64,000 nt of DNA from Rhododendron vialii (Eukaryota; Streptophyta; Magnoliopsida; Ericales; Ericaceae): NCBI RefSeq assembly GCF_030253575.1, contig NC_080567.1, positions 36,237,501 to 36,301,500 of the forward strand, read 5' to 3'. The position numbers were made by a program, and so were the translations under genes. Positions 11,852 through 23,096 of the stretch are shown here, one piece after another (the first letter of the stretch is position 1; each line of letters starts with the position of its first letter). The notes under the pieces are model-generated. The model saw only the letters and a list, made by a program, of their open reading frames with translations, ran no database searches and was not told the origin of the DNA.

Positions 11852-13294
11852 TGATAAGCACCCGAGAATGTAATGTAGGGTGCGCTAGTATCTAGTTTTA
11901 GTTTAATTTAATTACTTATTAGTTATTATTAATGTGTTTGCTCGTATAGTGCTTTGGTTATGTTTTGTAGATAAATCGCCAAATAAAGGAATCTTTGAGG
12001 CCTAAGGCATGTCAAGGTGGAAACAGCCCGAGCAGAAGCTGATTTGCCCGAGCAGAAGCATCATTGCCCGAGCAGATCTCTCATTGCCCGAGCAGAACCT
12101 GTCATTGCCTGAGCAAAAGGAAGGCAGCCAAGGCAGAACTTTGAGCTATTGATCTCGGCATCGATGGGATGCCATTTGTTACATCGATGCCGAGCCCCTT
12201 AGTGGTCCAGTCTCTTATTCAGCTCGGCATCGATGGGATGAAATGCTTTACATCGATGCCGAGCCCTATAGCAGAGCTTTCTAAGGCCGTTGCCATCGAT
12301 GCCGAAGGGCTTAGGAGGGGATTTTCGGAGCATCTAGGGAATATTCCAGGCACGGAGCTTAGAAGTATAAAAGCTTATTTCATTGTTTTGTACAAACAAG
12401 AAAAGAAAAGGAGAATAGATAGAGTGTAGAATTAGATTTGCTTACCTAATTTTAGATCTAGATCTAGATTCAAATTGTTCTTGAGTGTTCTTATTGTTCT
12501 TCATTTTTCCAGCACTTATCTTTTAATTTTCTGTCCTTAGTTGTTACTTTTTGTTATTGTTGCCTTTATTAAAGTTGTTTATCTTCTTCCGATCTATCTT
12601 AATCTCTAATTTTCTTCTAGTCTTGTTATTTCAATTATGTCAAGTAGATTTTTGCTTGCTTTTATCTCTCTAGATATGAGTGAGTAGTTTCAAGGGTTAG
12701 GTCATGGGATGATTAGCATTTCATGACTCGGGCGAAAATTGCATTTTGCACCCAATAAAGCTTTAAACTTTGATTTGAAAATTGATGTGGGGTTCGGGTT
12801 TGTTTGTCAAATCACCGAGGTGTTAACCTTTTTGATCATGTGTAGGTGGGAGCTTCGCCTACCCACCACACATGATGCTTAGAGCTCTGTCGCTCGAGGT
12901 ATTTGCCGAATGAATTCTAGAGCTAGCTTGGTTCTCAAATCATTTTATTTTCCGATTTGAGAACTTTAACCAAGTATCTTTAATTGTGTAATTGGGTGAC
13001 GAGTGTGATTTAGCTCGGGTCTTGGGTGTTAATAATTCTTAGACCTAGCCTATCTTTTCTCTAGTTAATTCCTTTTTTAATTTAGCCCTTTTATTACCAC
13101 CGTCAAAGTAAAACAAAGTTGGCTGTCTTAAAGTCGAAAGCCCGTACTTCCATCTACAAATCCGAGCAAGCCATATAATTATTCCCTTGGGTACGATCCC
13201 GGATTTCCGGTTTATTATGCTTCAAACGACGTGTTAAACCCTACGCTTGGGGTATTATTCTGCATTATTTTTATCATCGGAGCGAAACGAAGCA
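11852..13294. mobile_element. Solo LTR of an LTR retrotransposon
   Basis: A 1443-bp element begins TGATAAGCACC and ends CGAAACGAAGCA. It is flanked on both sides by the 5-bp target duplication TATAC (11847-11851 and 13295-13299). There is no internal coding domain and no second LTR, so this is a solo LTR left by recombination. The paralogous segment at 14.6 kb shows the empty site. Inside are about five copies of a GCCCGAGCAGAAGC unit (12027-12118) and two imperfect palindromes built on CTCGGCATCGATG. The family is uncertain, possibly Ty3/gypsy. It is younger than the segmental duplication; with one LTR its age cannot be measured from the window. Confidence 0.8.
12027..12118. repeat. Short tandem repeat inside the solo LTR
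   Basis: Five imperfect units of about 19 bp share the core GCCCGAGCAGA (the last is GCCTGAGCAAA). They are followed at about 12153-12265 by two copies of an imperfect palindrome made of CTCGGCATCGATGGGATG and CATCGATGCCGAGC. Confidence 0.8.
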
Positions 13295-13430
13295 TATACT
13301 AATAATGCCACATTTTCAGATAAAGGTCACACTCCTTGTCTCCACACTCATCATGAAGGTTGTCTCCACACTCATCATGAAAGTTGTCTCCATCTTCATA
13401 TGGGATAACATAAAATAAGGTAATGCCATT
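13295..13430. repeat. Segmental duplication, copy 1 right part
   Basis: Continues the duplicated segment beyond the solo LTR. CACATTTTCAGATAAAGGTCAC and ATGGGATAACAT match 14650-14740. A short internal direct repeat (CTCCACACTCATCATGAAG, two copies) lies at 13340-13385. Confidence 0.7.
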
Positions 13431-13680
13431 ACACTATTTGCCACGTATAACTACTTCACATAATAGATCTTTTGTGAGAGCTTTGTTAAGTTTATATCAG
13501 TAATCAGTTCTTCGAGACTTGAAAACTGGGTACTGTTTTGGTTATTTTGTTTTTGGTCTTATACTCATTTAGGTCTTAGAATCAACTGAAATATGCAGCT
13601 TATATAAGTTATTACTATAAGGATAGATTTTCCTTGTCCTTTCAGTTTCTCCATTGATTCCACTGTTTTGCATGCGTGTA

Positions 13681-13792
13681 GGGCAAAAGTGTCATTAATT
13701 GTCATGTGAGTTTGAATAGTATGATAGTGTATATAAGGGCAAAAGTGTCATTATTTGTCATGTGAGTTTGAATAGTATGATAGTGTATATAA
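13681..13792. repeat. 56-bp tandem duplication
   Basis: Two head-to-tail copies of a 56-bp unit, 13681-13736 and 13737-13792, begin GGGCAAAAGTGTCATTA and end GTGTATATAA. They are nearly identical, so the duplication is recent. It lies between the two halves of the larger segmental duplication. Confidence 0.9.
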
Positions 13793-13884
13793 GGATAACA
13801 AAGTCTAGACTCATGAGAGAAACTTATTCACGACAGAGCCGATAACAAGTTCTTTATAGCAGCAATTCACCTCTGTAAATCACA

Positions 13885-14367
13885 AATCCACTTCGTTGAT
13901 GTGATTCCAGTTTTATTATTATTTATTCATACATGACCAATATCTTCAGGGTTGTCCCGTCTTAGGTCACATAATGTGCGTGCAGGTGCGAGAATGCGGT
14001 GTGTGAAAGTGTCTTTTAAAAATCTCTCAAACCACTAAAACCTGTGAGTGTGAGGAATTATAGCGTGAACACGGATGGAATATTGAGAGTGACATTTTAA
14101 AGGATTATGTGATCGAGATCTTGCCTTGGCTGGAATACCAAATTTGGTGAAATTATCAAGACCAACCCGACCTGACCTGTCTAAGGAAAAAAAAAAAAAT
14201 CAAGACAAAAGAAAATAATTGAAGAAGAAACTCATCTACTCATTGAGTATTCTACTAGTATTCAACTTGAGTATTTAATTTGGTTTAGAACGAGGATAGG
14301 GAGAATGGTATAATCCTAATCTTTTTTCCAACAATGCTACGTACACTCCTACCGACCACTTTTCTCT

Positions 14368-14430
<63 letters not shown>

Positions 14431-14740
14431 TCCACACATTTAATTGTGGAATGAGTCTCATACATATGTGAGAGAGGAGCGATCGTGGCCAGTAACCGTG
14501 TCCGTTGAATTATTGTTTTTTTAACCTTCTGGCATTGGCTCCTCTCTCTCTCTCTCTCTCTCTCTTTTCTTGTATGCACTGGTGGTTCATGTCCTTTTGT
14601 GACATTTTCAGATAAGCTAAAATCTAACTGTTACTACAATAATAAGAGATGTCTCACATTTTCAGATAAAAGGTCACAATCTCATCATGAAAGTTGTCTC
14701 CATCTTCTGATCTTCATATGGGATAACATACACTAATAAG
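13885..14740. repeat. Segmental duplication, copy 2
   Basis: Collinear with 10571-11851 plus 13295-13430. It starts with the last bases corresponding to the tRNA acceptor stem (AATCCACTTCGTTGATGTG) but carries no tRNA. It keeps the empty LTR site near 14625-14645 and instead carries its own AT-cored foldback insertion at about 14331-14500. Confidence 0.75.
14331..14500. mobile_element. Foldback element with an AT microsatellite core
   Basis: ACCGACCACTTTTCTCTCACAT on the left and ATGTGAGAGAGGAG then GTGGCCAGT on the right are imperfect inverted copies around an (AT)n tract at 14371-14426. The sister segment at 11.5 kb lacks it. A short CT tract follows at about 14541-14565. Confidence 0.5.
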
Positions 14741-15780
14741 GTAATGCTTTCCAGTGATGTGGAATATCACAATCTCTTAAATATCTTTTACTGTATTTTT
14801 AACTTGCTTGTTTGTAACTTTGTTCCAATGGGTCCCTGAATGTATAATTGCTGGTTATCAGTTGGAGTTCAAAATTCAAACCCAGAACTATTCATCCAGG
14901 AATAGGTTTTAATCCAACAATTTTTTTTTACTCAAAATGGACTAGTTACTAATAAAGTTTCTCATTAAAAAAACTAGTTATTAACTACGCCTCCGAAGTA
15001 CCATATGGCATTAATTATGCCGTACTTACTTTCAATCGAAACCCTTCTTTTTCTTTTTCTTTTTATCATTTATTGTCTTCCAACAACCTAACAAGAGTGG
15101 GTTAATATGCTATCGGCAAAATTTACCACTACGCGATTGGTAGAAAATACTAGTAGTAAAAAGGTCACACGGTACTCCGGAAGATTTAAGAGATTAAATA
15201 AATTCTTTCCACCGGCGGTGAAAAATTCCATTTTTCCACCATCACCTTTTTCGGTTCTACCATGTACTTATTGTTGATTTAAACTGTTCATCTTATAGAC
15301 CTCACATAATAGGGCCATGCAAAAAATAAACTTGATTGGACATCGATAACAATAAGAGTATGAAAAATTGAATTTTACTTTGTAAAATGGACAGTTTATC
15401 CTTATTATTATTGACAAGAAATCATATAGTCTATTTTATAAACCAAAATTCAAATTTTAATATATCTAGCGACTTTCGATGAAGTTGATTTTTTGCATGA
15501 TAATACTATACTGGGGGTCTTATAATATGAACGGTTCAAATTACAATAATAGACTCTCGATGGAACCCATAATAGATGGTGGTAAAAAAATGAATTTTAC
15601 ATCGGCGATGAATATAATTTATTCTCTTTACAACCCCACTCAAATGGTTGGGGAGAGAGGGAGAGAGTGCAGTCAATACATATATTGCTCACAAAGGATT
15701 CTGAAGCACATTGAGCTCCTCTCCCCTGCCTCTGTCAAACACAAGTATTGCTCAAAATGGCTTCTGAAGCACCTTGAGGG

Positions 15781-15781
<1 letters not shown>

Positions 15782-15813
<32 letters not shown>
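15782..15813. repeat. (CT)n microsatellite
   Basis: An uninterrupted CT tract of about 32 bp just upstream of a small candidate open frame. Such tracts are common in plant 5' UTRs. Confidence 0.9.
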
Positions 15814-15815
<2 letters not shown>

Positions 15816-15819
15816 TAAG

Positions 15820-16068
15820 GTGGGACGAAGGTACGAGAAAACAAGAAAGGAGAGCTCCAATTTAGAGACACAGGTTTGGAAAGCTGGGAGTAAAATAGTG
15901 ATGATCCGAAGGTTGAAAATGTGCAGGGAACTGCTGAAACTGGCCATAGATTTTGTCATAATGTTAGTGCAAGCAGTAGGTGCAATCGTCCACGAAAGCT
16001 CCTCTCTTCTCTTCTTAACTCGTGGCAGTTCCTACGCTCCCCTCCTGTATGGTGGACTCTTTCCATGA
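15820..16068 (+). CDS. Small hypothetical protein, tentative
   Basis: A single open frame of 82 aa begins MGRRYEKTRKESS after a CT tract. It has a basic N-terminal part, a hydrophobic stretch (LLKLAIDFVIMLVQAVGAIV, residues about 40-59) and a polar C-terminus ending GGLFP. An alternative start is the Met at 15901 (MIRRLKMCRELL). The 3' flank is T-rich and looks like a UTR. I do not recognise a family. The organised hydrophobic segment and the flanking composition make it better than a random frame, but there is no conservation or expression evidence. Confidence 0.25.
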   Translation: MGRRYEKTRKESSNLETQVWKAGSKIVMIRRLKMCRELLKLAIDFVIMLVQAVGAIVHESSSLLFLTRGSSYAPLLYGGLFP

Positions 16069-16573
16069 AACAGAGCCCTCTGTATCTATCTACCTACCTC
16101 TTTCGATTGTATAAATTTCCATGGATCTTGTGTGACCCATCTCTTTGAATTGTTGTGTAAATTTGGAGTGACCCTTCAATGATCTTGACATTAGTTCGTC
16201 TTGTTGTATTTGAGATTATTCAGTTTTTAGTAGTAGTACTCGAAGATGTTTTTTATCGTCTTTCGTTTCTTTTCTGAACGAACCGAAGAATCTAACGTAT
16301 CGAACTCATCCTTGGCTGCATGTTTTTTTCGAACATCGATATAAGTAGTAATCATCATTATATTAGAATCCGAGGGATGAATGGAAAACAGCCTTCAAGA
16401 CGAGGGATAGAGCTTTTAAGGACGAGATGAATCAGGTGCTTCAACTTGATTACGAAGAAGATGCAAATTGTGTTAAGAGTATATTCATCAGAACATAGTT
16501 TTCATAAATGCATTAACAGATTAATGAAATTGAAGATTCCCCTTATTCAAATATGATCGATGGAAATCACTAA

Positions 16574-16577
<4 letters not shown>

Positions 16578-16626
<49 letters not shown>
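16578..16626. repeat. (AT)n microsatellite
   Basis: AT dinucleotide tract. A foldback element sits at its right edge, and TA repeats resume at 16913-16934, so the element appears to have inserted into the tract. Confidence 0.9.
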
Positions 16627-16628
<2 letters not shown>

Positions 16629-16912
16629 GAAGTGCTACAATACACACCCTTTATTTGGGTGTGTATCATATGCACCCTCATTAAAACACACTAAAATGTT
16701 ATGATTCCCAAAATGTTATGAATGTATTACTCAAAAGTTACGAATCATATGATGAAAAATTACGAATTTTTAGTATGAAAGTTACGATACAAAATAAAAT
16801 GTTATGAATGATCGGTCCTACAAGCAATTTTTTTATGAGGTGGCACAATATGAACCACACAATAGGTGCATATGGTACACACCTTAAAATGGTGTGTATT
16901 GAAGACTTTCCC
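16627..16912. mobile_element. Mutator-like MITE inserted in a TA tract
   Basis: About 60-bp imperfect terminal inverted repeats open GGGAAGTGCTACAATACACACC and close GGTGTGTATTGAAGACTTTCCC. The element is bordered on both sides by TA repeats, which hide the target duplication. Its ends resemble those of the element at 44118-44260 (GTGCTA near the left end, TTTCCC at the right end), so the two may belong to one family. Confidence 0.65.
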
Positions 16913-17203
16913 TATATATATATATATATATATAATTTTTTTTTTTAAAAGGAGATTTTTGGATTATCGAATGCACATGCTCTCAAAGAATTATGGAAGT
17001 TTCACTTCCTTTATTCTTTTTTCCTTTTGAAATCGTTTAATTCTTTCATTGAGGAACCTTTTGCAAATTAACAAAATGGATGCACATATGCGACCACCAT
17101 CTCCTGGGTCCCACTATATTAGTCTGAAATAAAAATGATTTACTTTAGAACTCCACTAATGTACCACATTAAGGCATCTAAATGTAGAGGATGTCATTTC
17201 TTT

Positions 17204-17832
17204 GGGCAAAGTCCATTTTCATCCCGTGGTTTTGGCCATGGATACACTCTCTATGATTTAAAAATGTGCACATAATTTCTTGTGATTTTAAAATTGTGCG
17301 GATAGACCCACTACCATCATATTTTTCATCCATATTAACGGAGGTGTATCTCATACGCGTCCAGAATGTAATCTGAGTCGTTCATAATGTATTAAATAAA
17401 GAATAGAGTATCTCTGTAAAAAATCATCTCGATTAGGTATCAATAACCCAGTGATCTAATTTTTAGTAAATTCAAATTTGAAAATTTAATTTCATAACAA
17501 AATCGATTCAACCATGAGCTTTTCATTTTTGATTGACTTGAATTTTGACATAGATGTAGTACTCATCAAAATTTATAATATCAATGGTTTGGATTCAATT
17601 TTTGGTATAGGGGATGGTGTGGTTAGATTTAAAAAAAAAAAAGAATCAAGGGACATGATGAGGGTATATTGGTCTTTTAATATTATGTCCGTTAATATAG
17701 ATGGAAAACATGACGACATGAGGTTTATTCGCACATTTTTAAAACCACAGAAGGTTATGTGCACACTTTAAAACCATAAGAGGTGTATTCGCACATGGCT
17801 CATACCACAGGGGGTCAAAGTGGACTTTGCCC
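17204..17832. mobile_element. Long-TIR foldback element
   Basis: GGGCAAAGTCCATTTTCATCC at the left end is mirrored by GTCAAAGTGGACTTTGCCC at the right. Long subterminal arms pair, for example the left AAAATGTGCACATAA with the right TTATGTGCACACTTT, and CATATTAACGG with CCGTTAATATAG. The length is 629 bp. No transposase is present, and the superfamily was not determined. Confidence 0.65.
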
Positions 17833-17879
17833 TATCAGAAACTACACTCAACCCTAAGAGGTTTGGCTAAATAGCTATG

Positions 17880-18258
17880 CTATCTACACAGACAAAGGTG
17901 GCACAGATCCTACACATATCTTATTGTGGGGAACATTATGGGTCCTACACAAACAATCTGAGTCGTTCATTAAATTTAAAACATGTTTTCGAGTGACTTC
18001 TCAAAAAAATCGGCTCAAAAAAGACACTTGTAAGTGTTCGATTCAATCATATAACTTTTCATTAATACTAAAATTTGAATGAAAAGTTATACGATTGGAT
18101 CGAGTACTTACAGGTATCTTTTTGAGTTGATTTTTTGCAAGGTCACTCAAAAACATGTTTTAAATTTAATGAACGGCTCAGATCATTTGTGTGAGATCCG
18201 TAGTGGGCTCCACAATGAGATCTATGTGGAATATGTGCAACTTTTGTCGATGTAGACA
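17880..18258. mobile_element. Foldback MITE
   Basis: TCTACACAGACAAAGGTGGCAC on the left and GTGCAACTTTTGTCGATGTAGA on the right are inverted copies. The arms continue inward through TTCATTAAATTTAAAACATG and its mirror at about 18150-18170. The loop lies near 18065. It sits only about 50 bp beyond the previous foldback element. Confidence 0.7.
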
Positions 18259-18499
18259 GACTTCCTGTTGGCTAAATGGAAATGAGAAAGCAAATAGTGT
18301 TTGCTCTCTAACGTTTGCATGTTCGAAGTTTTTTTTTTGGGTCAAACGGAAATATAATAGGGGAACTTCCTGGCCGATCCTGTTTGGATGAAGAGTAGCT
18401 TACTAGGTCCTGCCCAAAGAGCCTATAGCTCCGTAAGTCTTCTTCATTATTTTATTGACAAAAATACCCCTCGTAAAAAAAAAAACGATCAGAGAGAGA

Positions 18500-18650
18500 C
18501 TATCCAGCCACCACCACCACCCCCACCGCCACATCGCCAACACGCCACCGTGTCGCCACCATGCCGCCACCACCACCACCACCGCTGCCACCACCACCAC
18601 CCATACCACCACGCCACCACCACCACCACCATGCCTCTACCCCCACCCCC
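18500..18650. repeat. CCA/CCG low-complexity tract
   Basis: A (CCACCA)n-like sequence encodes His/Pro runs in several frames. The open frames here come from codon bias in a simple repeat and are not evidence for a gene. Similar tracts recur at about 18720-18820 and 18920-18960. Confidence 0.7.
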
Positions 18651-19198
18651 ACCACAATTAACAGTGTTAATTTTTGTCTAAATTAACAATCTATCCATAC
18701 AACCTCCTACACCATCTCCACTACAACGCCGCCACCGCCACGACCACCACTCCACCATCACCACCACGCCGCCACCACAATCATCGCTACCAGGCCGCCG
18801 CCGCCACCACCACCACAATTAATAGTGTTAATTCCTATCTAAATTAATAGTGTTAATTCCTCTCTAAATTAACGGTGCTAATTTTTATATAAATTTATAC
18901 CACAATTAACAATGTTAAATTCACCACCACTCCACCGCCGGCGCCACCACCCCTGTCATGATTAACAGTGTTAAATTCTGTTTAAATTTATAATTAATAG
19001 TGTTAAATTTTGTCCAAATTTACAATTAATAGTGTTAATTACCGCCACGATTAACAGTGTTAAATTCTATCTAAATTTATAATTAACGGTATTAAATTTT
19101 GTCCAAATAATTGCCGCCACTATTAACAGTATTAAATTCTATCTAAGTTTATAATTAACAGTGTTAAATTGTCCAAATTTACAATTAACACTGTTAGC
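18651..19198. repeat. Array of ATTAACAGTGTTAA-type palindromes
   Basis: About a dozen dispersed copies of the near-palindromic word ATTAACAGTGTTAA and close variants are interspersed with TCTAAATTTATAATTAA and GTCCAAATTTACAATTAA. Spacing is irregular (about 25-60 bp) and broken by CCACCG tracts. It has a degenerate tandem-repeat structure and no protein-coding signal. Confidence 0.75.
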
Positions 19199-19379
19199 TG
19201 AAAAGGTGGAGACGGAGAAGGTGGTCGCCGTCGAGTGGCCGGCGGTCATGTGTAGGTGGAAGGACGGCGTCGCGCCGCTTCCGGACGGAGTGATCCTGGT
19301 CGAAGAGAGGGTGGCGGTAGAGGGATGGGTTGGGAGATTTGAAACCCTAAAATTATGAGATGGGGCATTCATTTGTGAA

Positions 19380-19626
19380 CCGCGGCAAGAATGGCGATTG
19401 CAGTTCCAGACGGAGGCGGCGGAGGCATCAACGTCCATGGAGGCAGCGGCGGAGGCATTGACGTCCATGGAGGCGGCAGGGGTGGAACGACTGGAGGAGG
19501 AGTAGCTGGCGGTGGAGCTAAGACCGGCGGAAGAGTGGTCGGTGGCGTGGCTGAGACCCGCGGAGGAGTAGCCGGTGGTGGCGGGGCTGACTGGAGGAGA
19601 GAGAGAGACGGTGGCGGCGGGCTGAC

Positions 19627-19706
<80 letters not shown>
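19380..19706. other. GC-rich low-complexity region ending in (GA)n
   Basis: A GGCGGCGGA/GGAGGCGG-rich stretch is open in several frames on both strands (Gly-rich on plus, Ala/Ser-rich on minus), followed by a pure (GA)n tract at about 19629-19706. No known domain was seen. The composition could belong to the 5' part of a GC-rich gene, but no continuation was found. I do not call a gene. Confidence 0.4.
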
Positions 19707-19708
<2 letters not shown>

Positions 19709-20196
19709 GTAAAGAAGTAAAATCACACACACAGGACTTAGTGAGCATTGCACTTTTATCCCATAGGACTTGATGGGCTATGGAATCCAATATTAGGACC
19801 GGCCCAGAATTAACTCAATATAAGGTATAAGGTTGCGTACTCGAATTAAGCCAAATATTTCGCCATCGAAAGATTTGTCCAGTCATTAATTTCAGGCTCC
19901 AGAATTAGGCGAAGTATGCGCTTTGCGCATACTGATTTGTATATCCAGTTATAGAGAAAATCAGAAACTACTGTTGACATTCCGGTAACCCAAGATCTCA
20001 GGAGAAACGTAATTTACCCTTTTATTCTAATACATTTGCAAGTTGGATCTCCTGCATACAGATTACAGAGTACTCCTATATCACAACAACTTAAAGGACT
20101 TCCCTTCTGCACGAAGCATTGCATACTCATTGCAGAAAACAAGAATTAAGCTGAACAACTTATTCTCTTACTGTCTGAAAAAGGGATACAAATCCT

Positions 20197-22776
20197 TTAA
20201 TAAGATGATTCCTCCGTGATCTTGAAATGACTAATTTGGATGTTCTCAACACCAAGCTTCTTGAAATTACTGCGCCTTCTGTTAGCAAAGAACTTCCCCC
20301 AGTTGTATGCCCTGTACTTGGCAGGGTTTTGCTCTGTTATCAGCTCCTCTAAGGGCTCCACCATCACATTATGGTCTGGATTCAAGAAGAATGGCATTGA
20401 GAATCTTTCCTTCTCTGAGTTCACCATTACCCTGTGCTCGACACTCTCGTATCTGTCGTTGCTCCATACCTAATTCATCACAGACATGTTTAGCTCATGC
20501 TAATTGTGCTAATTTTGGTAATGAGTTAGCATTTGTTTGCCATAAATTGGCATGCACGTACTTTCGTTCGTTTTAAGTCTTTTTTTTAAAAGTAAAAGTT
20601 CTCCAGGAGATGAAACGGAAAAAGTAAGAAATAAGTTCCAAAGCGAAAGAAAAGTTCACTAAAGACAAAACAATTAAAAACAAATAGAGTTCGTTCAACA
20701 TTTTTGTGATTTTTACGGTTTCTCTTATTGAGACGCATCGAAAAATTTCATATGTTTTGACCAGACAAAGTATTGGTGATGTGCACTTCTCATGCCATTC
20801 CGGAGCCTTTGTGTATTGCAAACTGCCCATTTCATTAGGCTCGTTGGGGGGTTGTTTATGAACAAAACACGTTTTTTTTGTAATTAACTCTCAAAATCAT
20901 ACTAATAGTTATTATTCTTTTTTTTCCCCGAAAATTTCATGTGTTTTGTCTCTCTTTCTCCCCCGGCCTTTTACCATAAACAACACCAATAAGCCGAACA
21001 GTCATTCTTGAAGTTATAGTTCAAGAAATGGGTACCTGAATGATGTCGCCAACATTCACAATGTAAGCATGGGGAGTGGGTCTGACCTGAACCCACTCCC
21101 CATCCGTTTTCCTCTTCACTTGGAGTCCTCCCACATCATCTTGTGCAAGAATGGTTAAGGCTCCACCGTCCTTGTGACGGCCAACACCCAAAGCTAGGTT
21201 AGGAATTGGACAAGATGGGTAGTGATTTAGCCTGAAAAAGCTGGTATGGTTGTTGAAGAATCCACTTAACCGGTTTGCTGGCAAGCCTAAGCTGAGGGAG
21301 ATGAGTTCCAGCAGTTTGTAAGCCAGTTTCTCCATTTCCTTTGCATATTCTTCATATGCCACTCTGGGTCAAGACAATTTGAAAGTAAGGTCACCTAGCT
21401 CAACTCTGAAAGATGCATCAGCAATTCGTATCTTTAATGGCTTGCACTTTTTGAGACTCTGAGAGTTATCCTCCCCGTATGTTTGGTAGGATTGACAAAC
21501 GAACCAAGCTGTTCGAGCTCGTATTTGCTTTTTAAAAGCTTGTTGAAGATTGGGTTATTACTAAACAAAATCAAGTTTGAACATTTTCCCGAGTTCCCCT
21601 CCCTGTAGGTTACGTTTGATTTGGTTGATAAACGAACAAAGCTGCGTTTGAGCTTGTATTCGCTTATTAAAAGGTCATTCAAGATCGGTTTGTTGCTAAA
21701 CAAATCAAGTTTGAACACTTATTTAAGCTCATTAAGTTATCAAACAAAGCTCGAACAAGCAATTACTAGGCTCATTCAGCCAATGATGTATAAGTAATGC
21801 AACCTACTTGAGATCTGCTCGATTAAAGCTCGTTTGAGATCAACCCATCTCATAAACAAGCTAAGTTTTGACATAATTTTGAAACTAGCTCATTGAGTTT
21901 TCAAACTACACGGCTCATTTATCAGCCCTACCTTGATACCTTCCCGTTCCCTCTACCAAAAAATGGTCTCCAATCAGGCTGACATAGGTGGGAGGGGTTT
22001 CCAACAAGACAGAGAAAAGGGAGACGGGTCCTCTGCCACAAATCAGCTCATCAGGTTTGAATTTGTTGTTGCTTGAGTCCGTATCGAGCATGGAACATTT
22101 ATACTTTGTGTCATTTTCCATGGCTACCCTATTCAGAGTCAGTCTATTAATGCAAATTGTGTTAATGCACATTATTAACTTACACATGCTAATTGCCGAT
22201 CAAAAAAAACTTACACAAGCTAATTTTTGATGTCATAGTTTCTGGTGACAAATGACAATTAAGCATTTTTTCCTCTATTGAGTCATTGTTTCCCCCTTTG
22301 TTATGCTGGAATGAGAAATCTTACCTCAATTCAGAAGGGTACTCAGGCCACCGATTAACCAACTCCCTGAGTCCATTATCGGCAGCCTCAGGTGAAGCCG
22401 GTATCACAGTCGGGTTCTTCACCGCCAGATCAAACACCTCTTTCCAGTCCCTGACATTCTTGGTCAGCTCAGTGTCATAGTAACCCAGTGGATTCAACTC
22501 ATCCCTCCTCACCTTCAGCTTCTCCTCCGTCGCCTGTGCAAAGAACTTTCTTGACGCCAACTCAAGTTTTTCTCTATTTTCCAAGGGCACCCCGTGGTTG
22601 ATAACTTGAAAAAAACCCCAGTTCTTGCATGCATCCCCAATCTCCTCTACCAGAGTTTCAATAGAATTTGAGTTTGAAATTGAGAGGTTGATCAGTGGTA
22701 TCCCTTCAGCTTCAGTAGTGGTTAGTTTAGGCCTGTGTTCAACTGCTTGAATGAAAGCTTCATCTACCTCTCCCAT
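20197..22776 (-). CDS. 2-oxoglutarate/Fe(II) dioxygenase, copy 1
   Basis: Three exons, 22776-22325, 21363-21036 and 20469-20197, encode 350 aa. Phases are AG|A at junction 1 and CAG|GTA at junction 2. The N-terminal DIOX_N domain starts MGEVDEAFIQAVEHRPK and contains CKNWGFFQVINHGVP. The C-terminal jelly-roll carries the Fe ligands H214, D216 (GRHKDGG) and H272 (VEHRV), and the 2OG-binding R282-x-S284. RLNHYP (N197, Y199) is also intact. This is a soluble DOXC-class oxygenase of the flavonol synthase/SRG1-like group. From memory it is closest to Arabidopsis At3g19000/At3g19010, whose substrate I cannot state. It is nearly identical to copy 2. Its intron 1 contains an AT-rich repeat. The gene looks functional. 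Confidence 0.9.
21440..21930. repeat. Repeat sequence in intron 1 of copy 1
   Basis: The intron holds two tandem, diverged units of roughly 140 bp sharing GATAAACGAAC/GACAAACGAAC, GAGCTTGTATTCGCTT/GAGCTCGTATTTGCTT and AAATCAAGTTTGAACA. A related stretch rich in AGCTCATT and CTCGTTTGAGATC follows. The same structure lies in intron 1 of copy 2 (33080-33520), but not in copies 3-6. Confidence 0.65.
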
Positions 22777-23096
22777 GGTGTAGAGTACTTTTGGTTAAAC
22801 CTTGAAAAAGCTTGTTATCTAGGTACAAAATGGGGCCAGTGGTGACAAAGTTATGTAATATCAGTCTGGAAAGATGTACATTGAACCTGGACATCTTTTG
22901 TTCTTTTGGAACTTCCCAAAATAACCTGGACATCTTTTGTGATCACGTGTATTAGTGTATTAGGTTCCTAGTAATTAGGTTGGCAGTTTTTGCAGGATTC
23001 TTGTTTGGAAGGGCTGACTAGGAAATTGTTTGTTTCCTTTCCGTGACTTAATAATTTGACACAAAGTACGACAAAACAAGAAAAATATTGATCGCC

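Noticed and set aside
12027-12118. A CRISPR-like array of short direct repeats
   Set aside because: The units are contiguous with no spacers, lie in a plant LTR and vary in length. This is a simple tandem repeat.
18388-18681. His/Pro-rich protein
   Set aside because: It is the translation of a CCACCA simple repeat, open in several frames on both strands.
19139-19753. 204-codon minus-strand frame with a Ser-Leu run
   Set aside because: The start is a translated (CT)n tract and the rest is GC-rich low complexity. No domain, splice support or conserved segment was seen.
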